Of a stretch of DNA of 64,000 nucleotides, positions 41,301 through 49,183 are shown one piece after another; positions within the stretch are counted from its first letter, which is position 1, and each line of letters begins with the position of its first letter. Where the stretch lies: positions 744,001 to 808,000 of the forward strand of contig NZ_JAUSVB010000001.1 in assembly GCF_030814415.1 (NCBI RefSeq), in the 5' to 3' direction. Origin of the DNA: Cellulomonas humilata. GTDB taxonomy: Bacteria; Actinomycetota; Actinomycetes; Actinomycetales; Cellulomonadaceae. The notes under the pieces were generated by a model. That model made no database searches. It was not told the DNA's origin and worked only from the letters and a program-made list of their open reading frames with translations. Made by a program: the position numbers and the translations under genes.

Positions 41301-42584
41301 TCAGGGCACCGGGTGGTGGGCGTCGTAGTTCCAGAACGAGCGCTGCGACCGGACCAGCACCCACAGGAGGATCACGCAGAGGCAGCCGCCGACCACCGCG
41401 GCCCAGCCCTCGCCGACCTTCGCCGCCGCCCCGCCGAGCAGCGCCTCGCCCAGCCGGGGTCCGCCCGCGACGACGACGATGAACACGCCCTGCAGCCGGC
41501 CGCGCATGTCGTCGGGCGTCGCCGTCTGCAGGATGGTCTGCCGGAACACCGAGCTGATCGCGTCGCTGGCCCCGGCGACCACGAGCATGAGCACGGCGAT
41601 CGCGAGCGCCAGCCAGAGCACCTGGTCGGGGTGCGACCGGCCGGCCAGCACGAGCGTCAGCCCGAACCCGGCGACGGCCAGCCCCCAGACCGTGATGGCG
41701 ACCGCGATGATCCGGCCCTGCCAGCGGATCCGGGCCAGCCCACCGGAGAACAGCCCCGCCAGGCCGACGCCGACCGCCGCCGACGCGGCCATCACCCCGG
41801 TCGTGGTCGCGCCCCCGCCCAGGTAGACCAGGCCGACCGCCGGGAACAGCACCCGCGGCGACGACGTGATCATGGCGACCAGGTCCACCGCGAACGTCAT
41901 CCGCACGTTGCGCTGCGTGCCCAGGTAGCGGAACCCGTCGACCACGGAGCCCAGGCCCACGCGCTCTCGTCGGGTCTCCGAGTGCGGCGGCGGCTGCGCC
42001 GGGAGCCGGAAGACTGCGAACAGGGCGGCGGTGAACAGCAGGGCGTCGACCGTGTACGCGACGCCGTAGTCGAACGCGGCCACCAGCGCGGCGCCCAGCA
42101 ACGGCCCGACCGTGAACGCGACGCTGAACCCGAGGGTCTGCAGGGCGTTCGCGGCGGGCAGCAGCCGGGGGTCGAGCAACCGCGGGATGATCGCCGCCCG
42201 CGCGGGCGTGCTGACCGCGAACGCGCCCGACTGCACCGCGACCAGCGCGAAGAGCACCCACTCCTGATTCGTGCCCAGCCACCCCTGCACAGCGAGCCCG
42301 ATGGTCGCCGCCCACGACACCAGCGATGCCACCAGGGCGACCCGGCGGCGGTCGTAGTGGTCGACGATCGCACCGCCGTACAGCCCGAAGATCACCAGCG
42401 GGACCAGCGCGCACAGCCCGAGCAGGCCCACCGACGCCGTCGACCCCGAGATCGCGTACACCTGGAGCCCGACCGCGACGACCGTCAGCTGCGCCCCGAG
42501 GTTGGAGATCGCGAGCCCCCACCACAGCCGCCGGAACGCCGGGCTGACGCGCAGAGGCGTGGTGTCGACGACGAACGAGGGCAT
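41301..42584 (-). CDS. MFS transporter, EntS-like (MFS_3)
   Basis: Major facilitator protein of 427 residues. The N-terminal part FRRLWWGLAISNLGAQLTVVAVGLQVY and the loop GGAIVDHYDRRRVAL near residue 70 are typical of the MFS_3 group containing the enterobactin exporter EntS. A second conserved loop is FRQTILQTATPDDMRGRLQG near residue 350. It probably exports a small molecule; siderophore export is possible but there are no siderophore biosynthesis genes here. ATG start. Confidence 0.87.
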   Translation of the reverse strand: MPSFVVDTTPLRVSPAFRRLWWGLAISNLGAQLTVVAVGLQVYAISGSTASVGLLGLCALVPLVIFGLYGGAIVDHYDRRRVALVASLVSWAATIGLAVQGWLGTNQEWVLFALVAVQSGAFAVSTPARAAIIPRLLDPRLLPAANALQTLGFSVAFTVGPLLGAALVAAFDYGVAYTVDALLFTAALFAVFRLPAQPPPHSETRRERVGLGSVVDGFRYLGTQRNVRMTFAVDLVAMITSSPRVLFPAVGLVYLGGGATTTGVMAASAAVGVGLAGLFSGGLARIRWQGRIIAVAITVWGLAVAGFGLTLVLAGRSHPDQVLWLALAIAVLMLVVAGASDAISSVFRQTILQTATPDDMRGRLQGVFIVVVAGGPRLGEALLGGAAAKVGEGWAAVVGGCLCVILLWVLVRSQRSFWNYDAHHPVP

Positions 42585-42630
42585 CGGACGAGTTTAAGTT
42601 GCCCGGGCGACCCGTCCCGCCCGACCGCCC

Positions 42631-42800
42631 GAGGTCGTGACTTCGCGACGAGGTCGTCAGTTGCAACTACCGACCTCGTCGGAAACTCACGACCTCGCCG
42701 GCCGTCGAGCTCGGTGGTTGCGGCCCAACTCGTCGGTTGCGACGAACGAGTTCGGCGCGGAGGGACGAGTTCGGCGCGAACAGACGAGGTCGGCGGGTGG
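42631..42800. repeat. Cluster of short intergenic repeats
   Basis: Upstream of gluconokinase lie several related elements. GAGGTCGTGA occurs at 42631 and, inverted as TCACGACCTC, at 42687-42696. CGACGAGGTCG (42646-42656) and CGACCTCGTCG (42671-42681) form a perfect 11-bp hairpin with a 14-base loop. ACGAGTTCGGCGCG occurs twice as a direct repeat (42746-42759 and 42765-42778). The shared core is a GAG-T-CG type unit in both orientations. It is non-coding on present evidence. Confidence 0.7.
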
Positions 42801-42819
42801 GCGTGCGAGGGTGTTCCGC

Positions 42820-43329
42820 GTGAGCAGCCTGCCCGAGCACCTCGTCGTCATGGGGGTGTCCGGGACCGGGAAGTCGACGACCGCCCTGCTCCTGGCCGAG
42901 CGGCTGGGGCGGCCGATGATCGAGGGCGACGACCTGCACCCCGCGGCCAACGTCGAGGCCATGCGCGCGGGTCGGGCGCTCACCGACGCCGACCGCGGTC
43001 CGTGGCTGCGCGCGATCCGGGACGCGATGTCGTCGGCGGGCGGCTCGACCGTCGTGACGTGCTCGTCGCTGCGCCGCTCCTACCGCGACATCCTGCGCAC
43101 GGCTGAGGGTCGCGTGCGGTTCGTGCACCTGGTGGTCCCCCCGGAGGAGCTGCAGCGACGGCTCGCGGCGCGGACGGGCCACTTCATGCCGGCAACGCTC
43201 CTGGCCAGCCAGCTGGCCACGCTGGAACCGCTGGCCGCCGACGAGGACGGCGTGGACGTCCCGGTCGCAGGCCCGCCGGACGCGATCGCGGACGAGGCCA
43301 TGCGCCTGCTGGACGCAGCAGACGACTGA
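42820..43329 (+). CDS. gntK: Gluconokinase
   Basis: Phosphorylates gluconate to 6-phosphogluconate, feeding the pentose phosphate pathway. At 169 residues it has the family length. The P-loop is VMGVSGTGKSTTALLLAERLG near residue 10, followed by the gluconate-binding GDDLHP near 37, LTDADRGPWL and the lid ARTGHFMP near 117. GTG at 42820 is preceded by GAGGGTG at a good distance; GTG at 42811 is also in frame. A longer frame upstream would run through intergenic repeats and is rejected. It stands alone, without gluconate permease or regulator. Confidence 0.93.
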   Translation: MSSLPEHLVVMGVSGTGKSTTALLLAERLGRPMIEGDDLHPAANVEAMRAGRALTDADRGPWLRAIRDAMSSAGGSTVVTCSSLRRSYRDILRTAEGRVRFVHLVVPPEELQRRLAARTGHFMPATLLASQLATLEPLAADEDGVDVPVAGPPDAIADEAMRLLDAADD

Positions 43330-43330
43330 G

Positions 43331-43375
43331 AGATCGTGAGCTCGCACCCACGATCTGGCGCCGACGCCACGATCT
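43331..43375. repeat. Inverted and direct 8-mers after gluconokinase
   Basis: AGATCGTG (43331-43338) is followed by its inverse complement CACGATCT at 43349-43356 and again at 43368-43375. Together with the GAGGTCGTGA units upstream they place similar G-A-G-R-T-C-G-T-G-type elements on both sides of the gluconokinase gene. Confidence 0.6.
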
Positions 43376-43389
43376 CGCCAGGCGCCGGA

Positions 43390-43420
43390 ACGGGCCGGAC
43401 GCCGAACGCGACCGGCCCGT
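43390..43420. terminator. Bidirectional terminator gntK / ArsR-SRPBCC
   Basis: ACGGGCCGG and CCGGCCCGT form a perfect 9-bp stem with a 13-base loop between two convergent genes. There is no U-run. Confidence 0.7.
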
Positions 43421-43431
43421 CCGACGTGGCC

Positions 43432-44259
43432 TCAGGACTCCAGCGACGCGCCCGTCTCCAGGAGGGTCTTGAGGTCCGACAGGATCTGCGGCCAGCCGCC
43501 GCCGAACTCCGGCAGGTCACCGGAGACGAGCGACGCGGTGCGCGGCGCACCCGTGACGTCGTGGAGCACGGTCAGCTGGGTGATGCCCGCGCCGCGCTCC
43601 TCGAGCTCGTAGGTCAGCCGCGTGAACCCCTCGGCACGCGCCTCGTCGTCCCAGAGCGTGCGCCAGGTGAGCACCAGGCGGGAGCCGTCGACGACCTCGA
43701 CCACCTCGCCGTCGAGGATCGGCTGGTCGGGCGCAGCGCCGTAGGCGACCATGTCGGCGGACGGGAGGGTCGCGGCCGCGCCGCCGGGCGTGAGGTCGAA
43801 CGTCGAGGGGCTCTTGTAGCCGTACCGGGCGTTCCACTCGGGCGACGTGATGGCCTTCCACACGGTGGCGGTGTCGGCCTTGATCCAGATGCGGTTGACG
43901 AGGACGGTCGTGGTGGCCGTGTCGGTCTGCGTGGTCATGGTGCTCTCCAGGGCTGATTTGAGGTCGGTCAGCGCGTGCAGGCGCTCGGCGCCGAGCACGT
44001 CGTACTTGTCGATCCACCGCTCGTGGATCAGCTGGATCGGGACGGCGTTGAGGAAGTGGAGCTTCTCCCGCCCTGATCGTCGCGTGACGACGAGGCCCGC
44101 CTCCTCGAGCACCTTCAGGTGCTTCATGACCCCGAACCGGGTCATCTCGAGGTCCTGCTCCAGTTCCGTGAGCGTGCGGCCGTCACGCGTGTAGAGCTGG
44201 TCGAGCAGGTGGCGACGGGTGGCGTCCGCAAGTGCTTTGAACACCAGGTCCTCGTCCAT
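43432..44259 (-). CDS. ArsR-type HTH fused to SRPBCC (AHSA1) domain
   Basis: Single protein of 275 residues joining two parts usually encoded by neighbouring genes. Residues 1-100 are an ArsR winged helix: MDEDLVFKALADATRRHLLDQ and FGVMKHLKVLEEAGLV, lacking the Cys motif of metal sensors. Residues 108-275 are an AHSA1/SRPBCC hydrophobic-pocket domain with VLVNRIWIKADTATVWKAIT and SPEWNARYGYKSP. An internal ATG at 43938, preceded by GGAGAG, could also produce the SRPBCC part alone. The first start has an upstream dyad that may be its own operator. ATG at 44259 is preferred over a GTG ten codons earlier. Confidence 0.88.
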   Translation of the reverse strand: MDEDLVFKALADATRRHLLDQLYTRDGRTLTELEQDLEMTRFGVMKHLKVLEEAGLVVTRRSGREKLHFLNAVPIQLIHERWIDKYDVLGAERLHALTDLKSALESTMTTQTDTATTTVLVNRIWIKADTATVWKAITSPEWNARYGYKSPSTFDLTPGGAAATLPSADMVAYGAAPDQPILDGEVVEVVDGSRLVLTWRTLWDDEARAEGFTRLTYELEERGAGITQLTVLHDVTGAPRTASLVSGDLPEFGGGWPQILSDLKTLLETGASLES

Positions 44260-44273
44260 GCCGACCACGTTAG

Positions 44274-44289
44274 GTGACCAATTAGTCAC
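44274..44289. promoter_or_regulatory. Candidate operator of the ArsR-SRPBCC gene
   Basis: GTGACCAATTAGTCAC has 5-bp inverted arms around an AT-rich centre. It starts 14 bases upstream of the ArsR-SRPBCC start codon. Its AT content and position fit an autoregulatory ArsR-type site. Confidence 0.5.
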
Positions 44290-44299
44290 ATGTCAACGC

Positions 44300-44791
44300 T
44301 CACCAGCCGCGTGTGCCCGGGGATCCCTTGAACGGTCCGACGACGCGCGACGTGATCCAGCCGCCGTAGAACCCGCCGGCCTGCGGTTGGACCACCTCAC
44401 CGTCGACCGTGCAGTGCAGGTCCCCCGCGTAGAGCGCCACGCGGTCGACGAGGAGCTCGTACCCGGGCAGCGGTGACGGGTAGGTCCAGCCGACGCGCGA
44501 CACCAGGCGACCGCCGGCGCGCACCGAGACGTACGACGCGACGCCCTTGAACTCGCACACCGACGAGCCGACCGCCGCCTCCAGCGCCCCCGGCTCGAAC
44601 GCGTCGAACGGCAGGTAGTACACCGGCGGGTGGCTGGTCTCGAGCACGCGGACGGCGCTGGTGGTCGTCGCGACGGGCAGACCGTCCAGCGTCACGACGA
44701 CCAGCTCGGGCGTGTTCTCGACCCGAGGTGGCCGCGGGTAGTCCCAGACGGACTCCTGGCCCGCCGCTGCTGGTAGCGGAGAAGGGCTCAC
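44300..44791 (-). CDS. DUF427 family protein
   Basis: DUF427 protein of 163 residues with a compact beta fold. Typical features are SVWDYPRPPRVE near the N-terminus, YYLPFDAF near residue 63, CEFKGVASY near 82 and the end GGFYGGWITSRVVGPFKG. No enzymatic role is established. GTG start overlaps the stop of the YtxH-like gene as GTGA, so the two are translationally coupled. Confidence 0.9.
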   Translation of the reverse strand: MSPSPLPAAAGQESVWDYPRPPRVENTPELVVVTLDGLPVATTTSAVRVLETSHPPVYYLPFDAFEPGALEAAVGSSVCEFKGVASYVSVRAGGRLVSRVGWTYPSPLPGYELLVDRVALYAGDLHCTVDGEVVQPQAGGFYGGWITSRVVGPFKGSPGTRGW

Positions 44792-45111
44792 CGTTGTCCG
44801 GGGTTGGCGTCGTCCGCGTCGACGAGAGGCTCGACGACGGTCGGCGACACGTCGTCCGTCGGGTACTTCGTGGTCGACGACGACACCGCGCTCTTGGCCG
44901 AGTCGACGGCCTTCTCCCACACGGCAGCGCCCTGCTTCTTGGCGAACGCAGCGGCCTGCGCCTCGTACTCCTGCACGTACTCCTGCACGCGCGGGTCGTG
45001 CCACACGTCGACGGCCCAGACCTTCATCTTGTCCAGCTGCCGACGCCCGGACGGAGTGCCGAACAGGTACCCCGCGGTGACGCCCGCGACGAACACGACT
45101 CGCTTGATCAT
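44788..45111 (-). CDS. YtxH-like small membrane protein
   Basis: Small protein of 107 residues with an N-terminal hydrophobic segment, KRVVFVAGVTAGYLFGTPSGRRQ, of the type seen in YtxH-domain proteins. The rest is hydrophilic and helical, with a probable coiled section QEYVQEYEAQAAAFAKKQG. ATG follows GGGAGGACTGC, a good ribosome site. Upstream neighbour is the divergent APC permease. Function unknown; possibly stress-related as for some YtxH proteins. Confidence 0.75.
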   Translation of the reverse strand: MIKRVVFVAGVTAGYLFGTPSGRRQLDKMKVWAVDVWHDPRVQEYVQEYEAQAAAFAKKQGAAVWEKAVDSAKSAVSSSTTKYPTDDVSPTVVEPLVDADDANPGQR

Positions 45112-45233
45112 GCGCAGTCCTCCCTGACTCGTCTGAGTGTCCGAGCGTAGGCAGGGTTCCGCGTCGACGCGCGGCGGGCGGCTTCCGGCAGAACACTGGG
45201 CGCAAGCGCGGGTCCACGAGCCAGGGGGCGACG

Positions 45234-46598
45234 ATGAGCGAGCAGAAGGTCATGACCACGCCCTTGAAGCGCACCATCGGCCGCAAGGTGCTGCTGCTGT
45301 TCGTGGTCGGCGACATCCTGGGCGCCGGCATCTACGCACTGACCGGCAAGGTCGCCGCGGAGGTGGGCGGCGCGATCTGGCTGCCGTTCCTGTGCGCGTT
45401 CGTGCTGGCCGGGCTGACGGCGGCGTCGTACGCGGAGCTCGTCGGCAGGTTCCCGCAGGCCGCCGGGGCCGCGCTCTACGCCAACCGGGCGTTCAAGCGC
45501 CCGTTCCTCACGTTCATGGTCGCGTTCGCCGTGATGATGTCCGGCATCACGAGCGCGTCCGCGGCGGCCCGCGCGTTCGGCGGCGACTACCTGGCGGAGT
45601 TCTTCACCGTCCCGACGCTCGCCGCCGCGTGGTTCTTCCTGCTGGCGATCTCCGCGGTCAACCTCCTCGGCATCTCGGAGTCCGTGCGCGTCAACGTGGT
45701 CCTCACGATCGTCGAGGCGACCGGTCTGCTGGTCATCCTGGCGATCGGGGCATGGGCCCTGGTCAGCGGCGACGGCGACCCGGGGCGCACGCTCGAGCTG
45801 GAGACGGAGGGGGCACCGCTCATCGCGGTGCTCGGCGCGACCGCGCTCGCGTTCTACGCGCTGCTCGGGTTCGAGGACTCGGTCAACCTGGCGGAGGAGA
45901 CGCAGAAGCCCCGGCGCGACTTCCCCCGCGCGCTGTTCGGCGGCCTCGCGATCGCGGGCGTCATCTACCTGGGCGTCGCGTTCACCACGTCGATGCTGGT
46001 GGACACCGAGACGCTCGCCGAGTCCACCGGACCGCTGCTGGAGGTGGTCAAGGTGGCCGGCCTGACCTTCCCGCCCGGGCTGTTCGCGATCATCGCCCTG
46101 CTCGCGGTCACCAACACCGCGCTGATCAACATGATCATGGCGTCCCGCCTGGTCTACGGGATGTCGAGCGAGGGCATCGTGCCGAAGGTCCTCGGCCGTG
46201 TGCACCAGGGCCGCCAGACGCCGTACGTGGCGATCGCGTTCACCCTGCTCATCGCGCTGACCCTGGTGAGCACCGGCGACCTGGCGGGACTCGCCGACAC
46301 CACGGTGCTGCTCCTGCTGCTGGTGTTCGTCGTCGTGAACATCTCCGTGCTGGTGCTGCGCAAGGAGCCCGACGACGAACCCGCCGAGGGCGACGACGGC
46401 CCCTCGTTCCGCGCACCGACGTGGGTGCCGGTGGTCGGTGCGGTGGTCTCTCTGGTGCTGGCGTCCCCGGTCACCGGCCGCGAGGCCGACGTCTACGTTC
46501 GCGCCGGGTTGCTGCTCGGCATCGGCGTCGTGCTCTACGTGATCAACCGGCTGATCGTCGGCAAGGTCGACGCGGACCCGGCGAAGCTGAACGGCTGA
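45234..46598 (+). CDS. APC-family amino acid permease
   Basis: Amino acid/polyamine/cation symporter family permease, 454 residues with twelve helices. The first helix contains the conserved GDILGAGIYALTGKVAAEVGG near residue 25, and helix 6 contains FYALLGFEDSVNLAEETQKPRRDFPRAL at about 207-234. These fit the amino acid permease branch, substrate unknown. ATG at 45234, preceded by AGGGGGCGACG. Followed after 17 bases by an EamA transporter gene, probably co-transcribed. Confidence 0.88.
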   Translation: MSEQKVMTTPLKRTIGRKVLLLFVVGDILGAGIYALTGKVAAEVGGAIWLPFLCAFVLAGLTAASYAELVGRFPQAAGAALYANRAFKRPFLTFMVAFAVMMSGITSASAAARAFGGDYLAEFFTVPTLAAAWFFLLAISAVNLLGISESVRVNVVLTIVEATGLLVILAIGAWALVSGDGDPGRTLELETEGAPLIAVLGATALAFYALLGFEDSVNLAEETQKPRRDFPRALFGGLAIAGVIYLGVAFTTSMLVDTETLAESTGPLLEVVKVAGLTFPPGLFAIIALLAVTNTALINMIMASRLVYGMSSEGIVPKVLGRVHQGRQTPYVAIAFTLLIALTLVSTGDLAGLADTTVLLLLLVFVVVNISVLVLRKEPDDEPAEGDDGPSFRAPTWVPVVGAVVSLVLASPVTGREADVYVRAGLLLGIGVVLYVINRLIVGKVDADPAKLNG

Positions 46599-46615
46599 CG
46601 AGCGATCATGGGGTC

Positions 46616-47674
46616 GTGACTGACTCCTCGCGCGGCCTGCGGAACGCCGGGGTGCGCGCCGCCCTGCTGGCAGCCGTGCTGTTCGGTGCCAGCGCTCCCC
46701 TGGCCAAGCTCCTGCTCGGTGAGGTCAGCCCGTGGCTGCTCGCCGGCCTGCTGTACGTCGGCGCCGGCCTGGGGATGTGGGTCTGGCGGCTGGTCCGCCG
46801 TGCGCCGCGCGTCCGGCTCGCCCGCCACGAGGTGCCGTGGCTCCTCGGGGCCGTCGCCGCGGGCGGGATAGCCGGGCCGGTGCTGCTGATGTTCGGCCTG
46901 TCCTCGATGCCGGCCTCGGGAGCATCGCTGCTGCTGAACGCCGAGGGCGTCCTGACCGCCGTGATCGCCTGGGTGGTGTTCCGTGAGCCCGCGGGCAGGC
47001 GCGTGGTCCTGGGGATGGCCGCGATCGTCGCCGGTGCCGTCGTGATCGCCGTGCCGACCGCACAGGCCGAGGTCACCAGCGTGTGGCCCGCGCTCGCCGT
47101 CGTCGGGGCGTGCGCGTGCTGGGCGCTCGACAACAACCTGACCCGCAAGGTCTCGCTGACGGACGCGACCTGGCTCGTCGCCGTCAAGGGCTCCGTCGCC
47201 GGTCCGACGAACCTGGTCCTCGCGCTCGTCCTGGGCGCGCAGCTGCCGTCACTGCGAGCCACCGGGGCAGCCCTGGTGCTCGGCTTCGTCGCCTACGGGT
47301 TGAGCCTCGTGCTCTTCATCGTCGGGCTGCGCCACGTCGGCACGGCACGCGCCGGCGCCTACTTCTCGGTGGCCCCGTTCTTCGGCGCCGTCCTGGCCGT
47401 CGCGCTCGGTGACGCGGTGACCTGGCAGCTGCTCGTCGCCGGCGCGCTGATGGCCGTCGGGACGTGGCTGCACCTGAGCGAGGAGCACGGCCACGAGCAC
47501 GCGCACGAGGCCGTCACGCACGACCACTGGCACACCCACGACGACGGTCACCACGACCATGAGCACGGCGAGCTCGTCGCGCCCGGCGTCCGCCACCGGC
47601 ACGTGCACTCACACAAGGCCGTCACCCACACCCACGAGCACTACCCCGACGCCCACCACCGCCACGACCACTGA
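46616..47674 (+). CDS. EamA transporter with His-rich tail
   Basis: Drug/metabolite transporter of 352 residues: ten helices in two EamA repeats up to about residue 285, then a cytoplasmic tail of about 65 residues dominated by His and Asp/Glu, such as HGHEHAHEA, HDHWHTHDDGHHDHEHG and HTHEHYPDAHHRHDH. EamA proteins usually lack such tails, whereas His-rich loops are common in zinc, nickel and cobalt transporters. The tail probably binds divalent metal, either for transport or for regulation. GTG start. It is in line with the APC permease. Confidence 0.85.
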   Translation: MTDSSRGLRNAGVRAALLAAVLFGASAPLAKLLLGEVSPWLLAGLLYVGAGLGMWVWRLVRRAPRVRLARHEVPWLLGAVAAGGIAGPVLLMFGLSSMPASGASLLLNAEGVLTAVIAWVVFREPAGRRVVLGMAAIVAGAVVIAVPTAQAEVTSVWPALAVVGACACWALDNNLTRKVSLTDATWLVAVKGSVAGPTNLVLALVLGAQLPSLRATGAALVLGFVAYGLSLVLFIVGLRHVGTARAGAYFSVAPFFGAVLAVALGDAVTWQLLVAGALMAVGTWLHLSEEHGHEHAHEAVTHDHWHTHDDGHHDHEHGELVAPGVRHRHVHSHKAVTHTHEHYPDAHHRHDH

Positions 47675-47689
47675 CGGCTGGTCAGGACC

Positions 47690-48601
47690 TCACAGCGGGA
47701 GGCGTCGGACGCTGCGGAACCGTCGCGCGCTGCCGTCGACGGGGTCGGTGAACGCGACCTCCCCCGCGAGCAGCTGCAGCGGCCTGCTGAAGTCGTCGAC
47801 GTCGACGTCGTGCACCACGGGGTACAGGGGGTCGTCGACGATCGGGATACCGAGCCCGTTGAGGTGGACGCGGAGCTGATGCGTGCGGCCGGTGCGGGGC
47901 GTCAGGCGGTAGATGCCACGCCCGTCGACCTCCGACTCGAGCTCGACGAGGGTCTCCGCGTTGACGGGCGCGTCCGGCACCACCTCCGCCTGCCAGGAGC
48001 CGCGCTCCTTGCGGAGGTGGTTGCGGACGACGACCGGGAGCGTCAGGTCGTCGCGGAGCGGCGCGAGCGCCCAGTACGTCTTGTCCACCGCGCGGTGCTC
48101 GAAGAGGGTCTGGTACGGCCCGCGCCACCGGGGCTCGGTCGCCAGCATGAGCAGGCCGGACGTGACGCGGTCCAGGCGGTGCAGCGGGGACAGGTCCGGC
48201 AGGCCCAGCTCGGCGCGCAGGCGGACGACGACGCTCTGCATGACGTGCCGACCGCGCGGGATCGAGGACAGGAACGGCGGCTTGTCGACGACCACCAGGC
48301 GCTCGTCGCGATGGACCACGTGGATGGGCGCGGTCACCTCGGGCTCGTCGCGCAGGTCGCGGTGGAACCACACGAACGTGTGCGGGGCGTAAGGGTCGTC
48401 CTCGCGCACCGCCCGGCCGTCCTCGTCGACGAAGCGCTGCCCCTCGAGCAGCTCCGCCACGTCGACGTGCTCGGGCAGCCGGTCCCGGAGCCAGGCGCCC
48501 ATCGTCGGCCACTCGTCCGCACGTGACCGGTCGCGATCGGGGGTCCGCAGCCGGGCGGCACTGAGGCCGTGCCGAGCCGGCAACGGCGATCTGGGGGGCA
48601 C
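47690..48601 (-). CDS. RluA-family RNA pseudouridine synthase
   Basis: Pseudouridine synthase of 303 residues, modifying uridines in rRNA or tRNA. The catalytic Asp lies in SPLHRLDRVTSGLLMLA near residue 143. The other family blocks are VVDKPPFLSSIPRG near 104 and TGRTHQLRVHLNGLGIPIVDDP near 237. No S4 domain is evident. The GTG start adds about 30 basic residues before the domain; an ATG further in (at WPTMGAWL) is possible. RNA target unknown. Confidence 0.92.
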   Translation of the reverse strand: MPPRSPLPARHGLSAARLRTPDRDRSRADEWPTMGAWLRDRLPEHVDVAELLEGQRFVDEDGRAVREDDPYAPHTFVWFHRDLRDEPEVTAPIHVVHRDERLVVVDKPPFLSSIPRGRHVMQSVVVRLRAELGLPDLSPLHRLDRVTSGLLMLATEPRWRGPYQTLFEHRAVDKTYWALAPLRDDLTLPVVVRNHLRKERGSWQAEVVPDAPVNAETLVELESEVDGRGIYRLTPRTGRTHQLRVHLNGLGIPIVDDPLYPVVHDVDVDDFSRPLQLLAGEVAFTDPVDGSARRFRSVRRLPL

Positions 48602-48610
48602 CTGCCGATG

Positions 48611-49120
48611 CTACGGGAGGGCCCTCTGCGAGCCCTCGGTCCGACGCAGGATCTCGTCCACGACCTGCACCAGCGGCACGGTCGCGTCGAGACGGGTCGC
48701 GCCCGGCGGGAGGTCGGCCTCCGTGGCGTGCAGCCGCAGGATCAGGGCGCGCTCCTCCGGGTCCTTGCCGGTCGGGTTGTCGGAGCGGCCGTCCAGTCGT
48801 CGGTTGAGGGTGTCGACGTCCACGACCAGGACGAACACCTCGTCGAACACGTCGATGAACCGGGCATGGTTCCGCGAGCCACCGCAGAAGAACGTCCGGT
48901 CGTGCTCGCGTTCGCCGGCGATCGACCTGACCGTGGCGACGTCCCAGATGTGGTGCTCGTGAGCCGGGACCGTGGTCGGCTCGCCGGTGACCGGGTCTCC
49001 CTGGTAGGCGAGCTCGTTGTCACCGTCGACAGCGTGGTGACCGCGCCTGCGCAGCTCCCGCAGCACGGCGCTCTTGCCCGTGCCGGAGACGCCCTCGATC
49101 AGGTAGTTCCGTGCACCCAT
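48611..49120 (-). CDS. Small P-loop kinase-like protein
   Basis: P-loop protein of 169 residues resembling shikimate/adenylate-kinase-type small kinases. Walker A is IEGVSGTGKSAVLRELRRRG near residue 8, followed by VDGDNELAYQGDP. A lid-like region lies around RRLDGRSDNPTGKDPEE. It has no attached domain. The substrate is unknown. It is on the same strand as the pseudouridine synthase with a 9-base gap, and so probably co-transcribed. Confidence 0.8.
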   Translation of the reverse strand: MGARNYLIEGVSGTGKSAVLRELRRRGHHAVDGDNELAYQGDPVTGEPTTVPAHEHHIWDVATVRSIAGEREHDRTFFCGGSRNHARFIDVFDEVFVLVVDVDTLNRRLDGRSDNPTGKDPEERALILRLHATEADLPPGATRLDATVPLVQVVDEILRRTEGSQRALP

Positions 49121-49183
49121 CGGGCGATCGTAGGAGGGACGGGCTCGCGCGATCGACGTGATTCTGGGCGTCGGTCTCGGCGC

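Noticed and set aside
42637..42819. N-terminal extension of gluconokinase into the repeat cluster
   Set aside because: The frame happens to be open, but the P-loop begins ten residues after the GTG at 42820, which has a ribosome site, and normal gluconokinases have no such extension.
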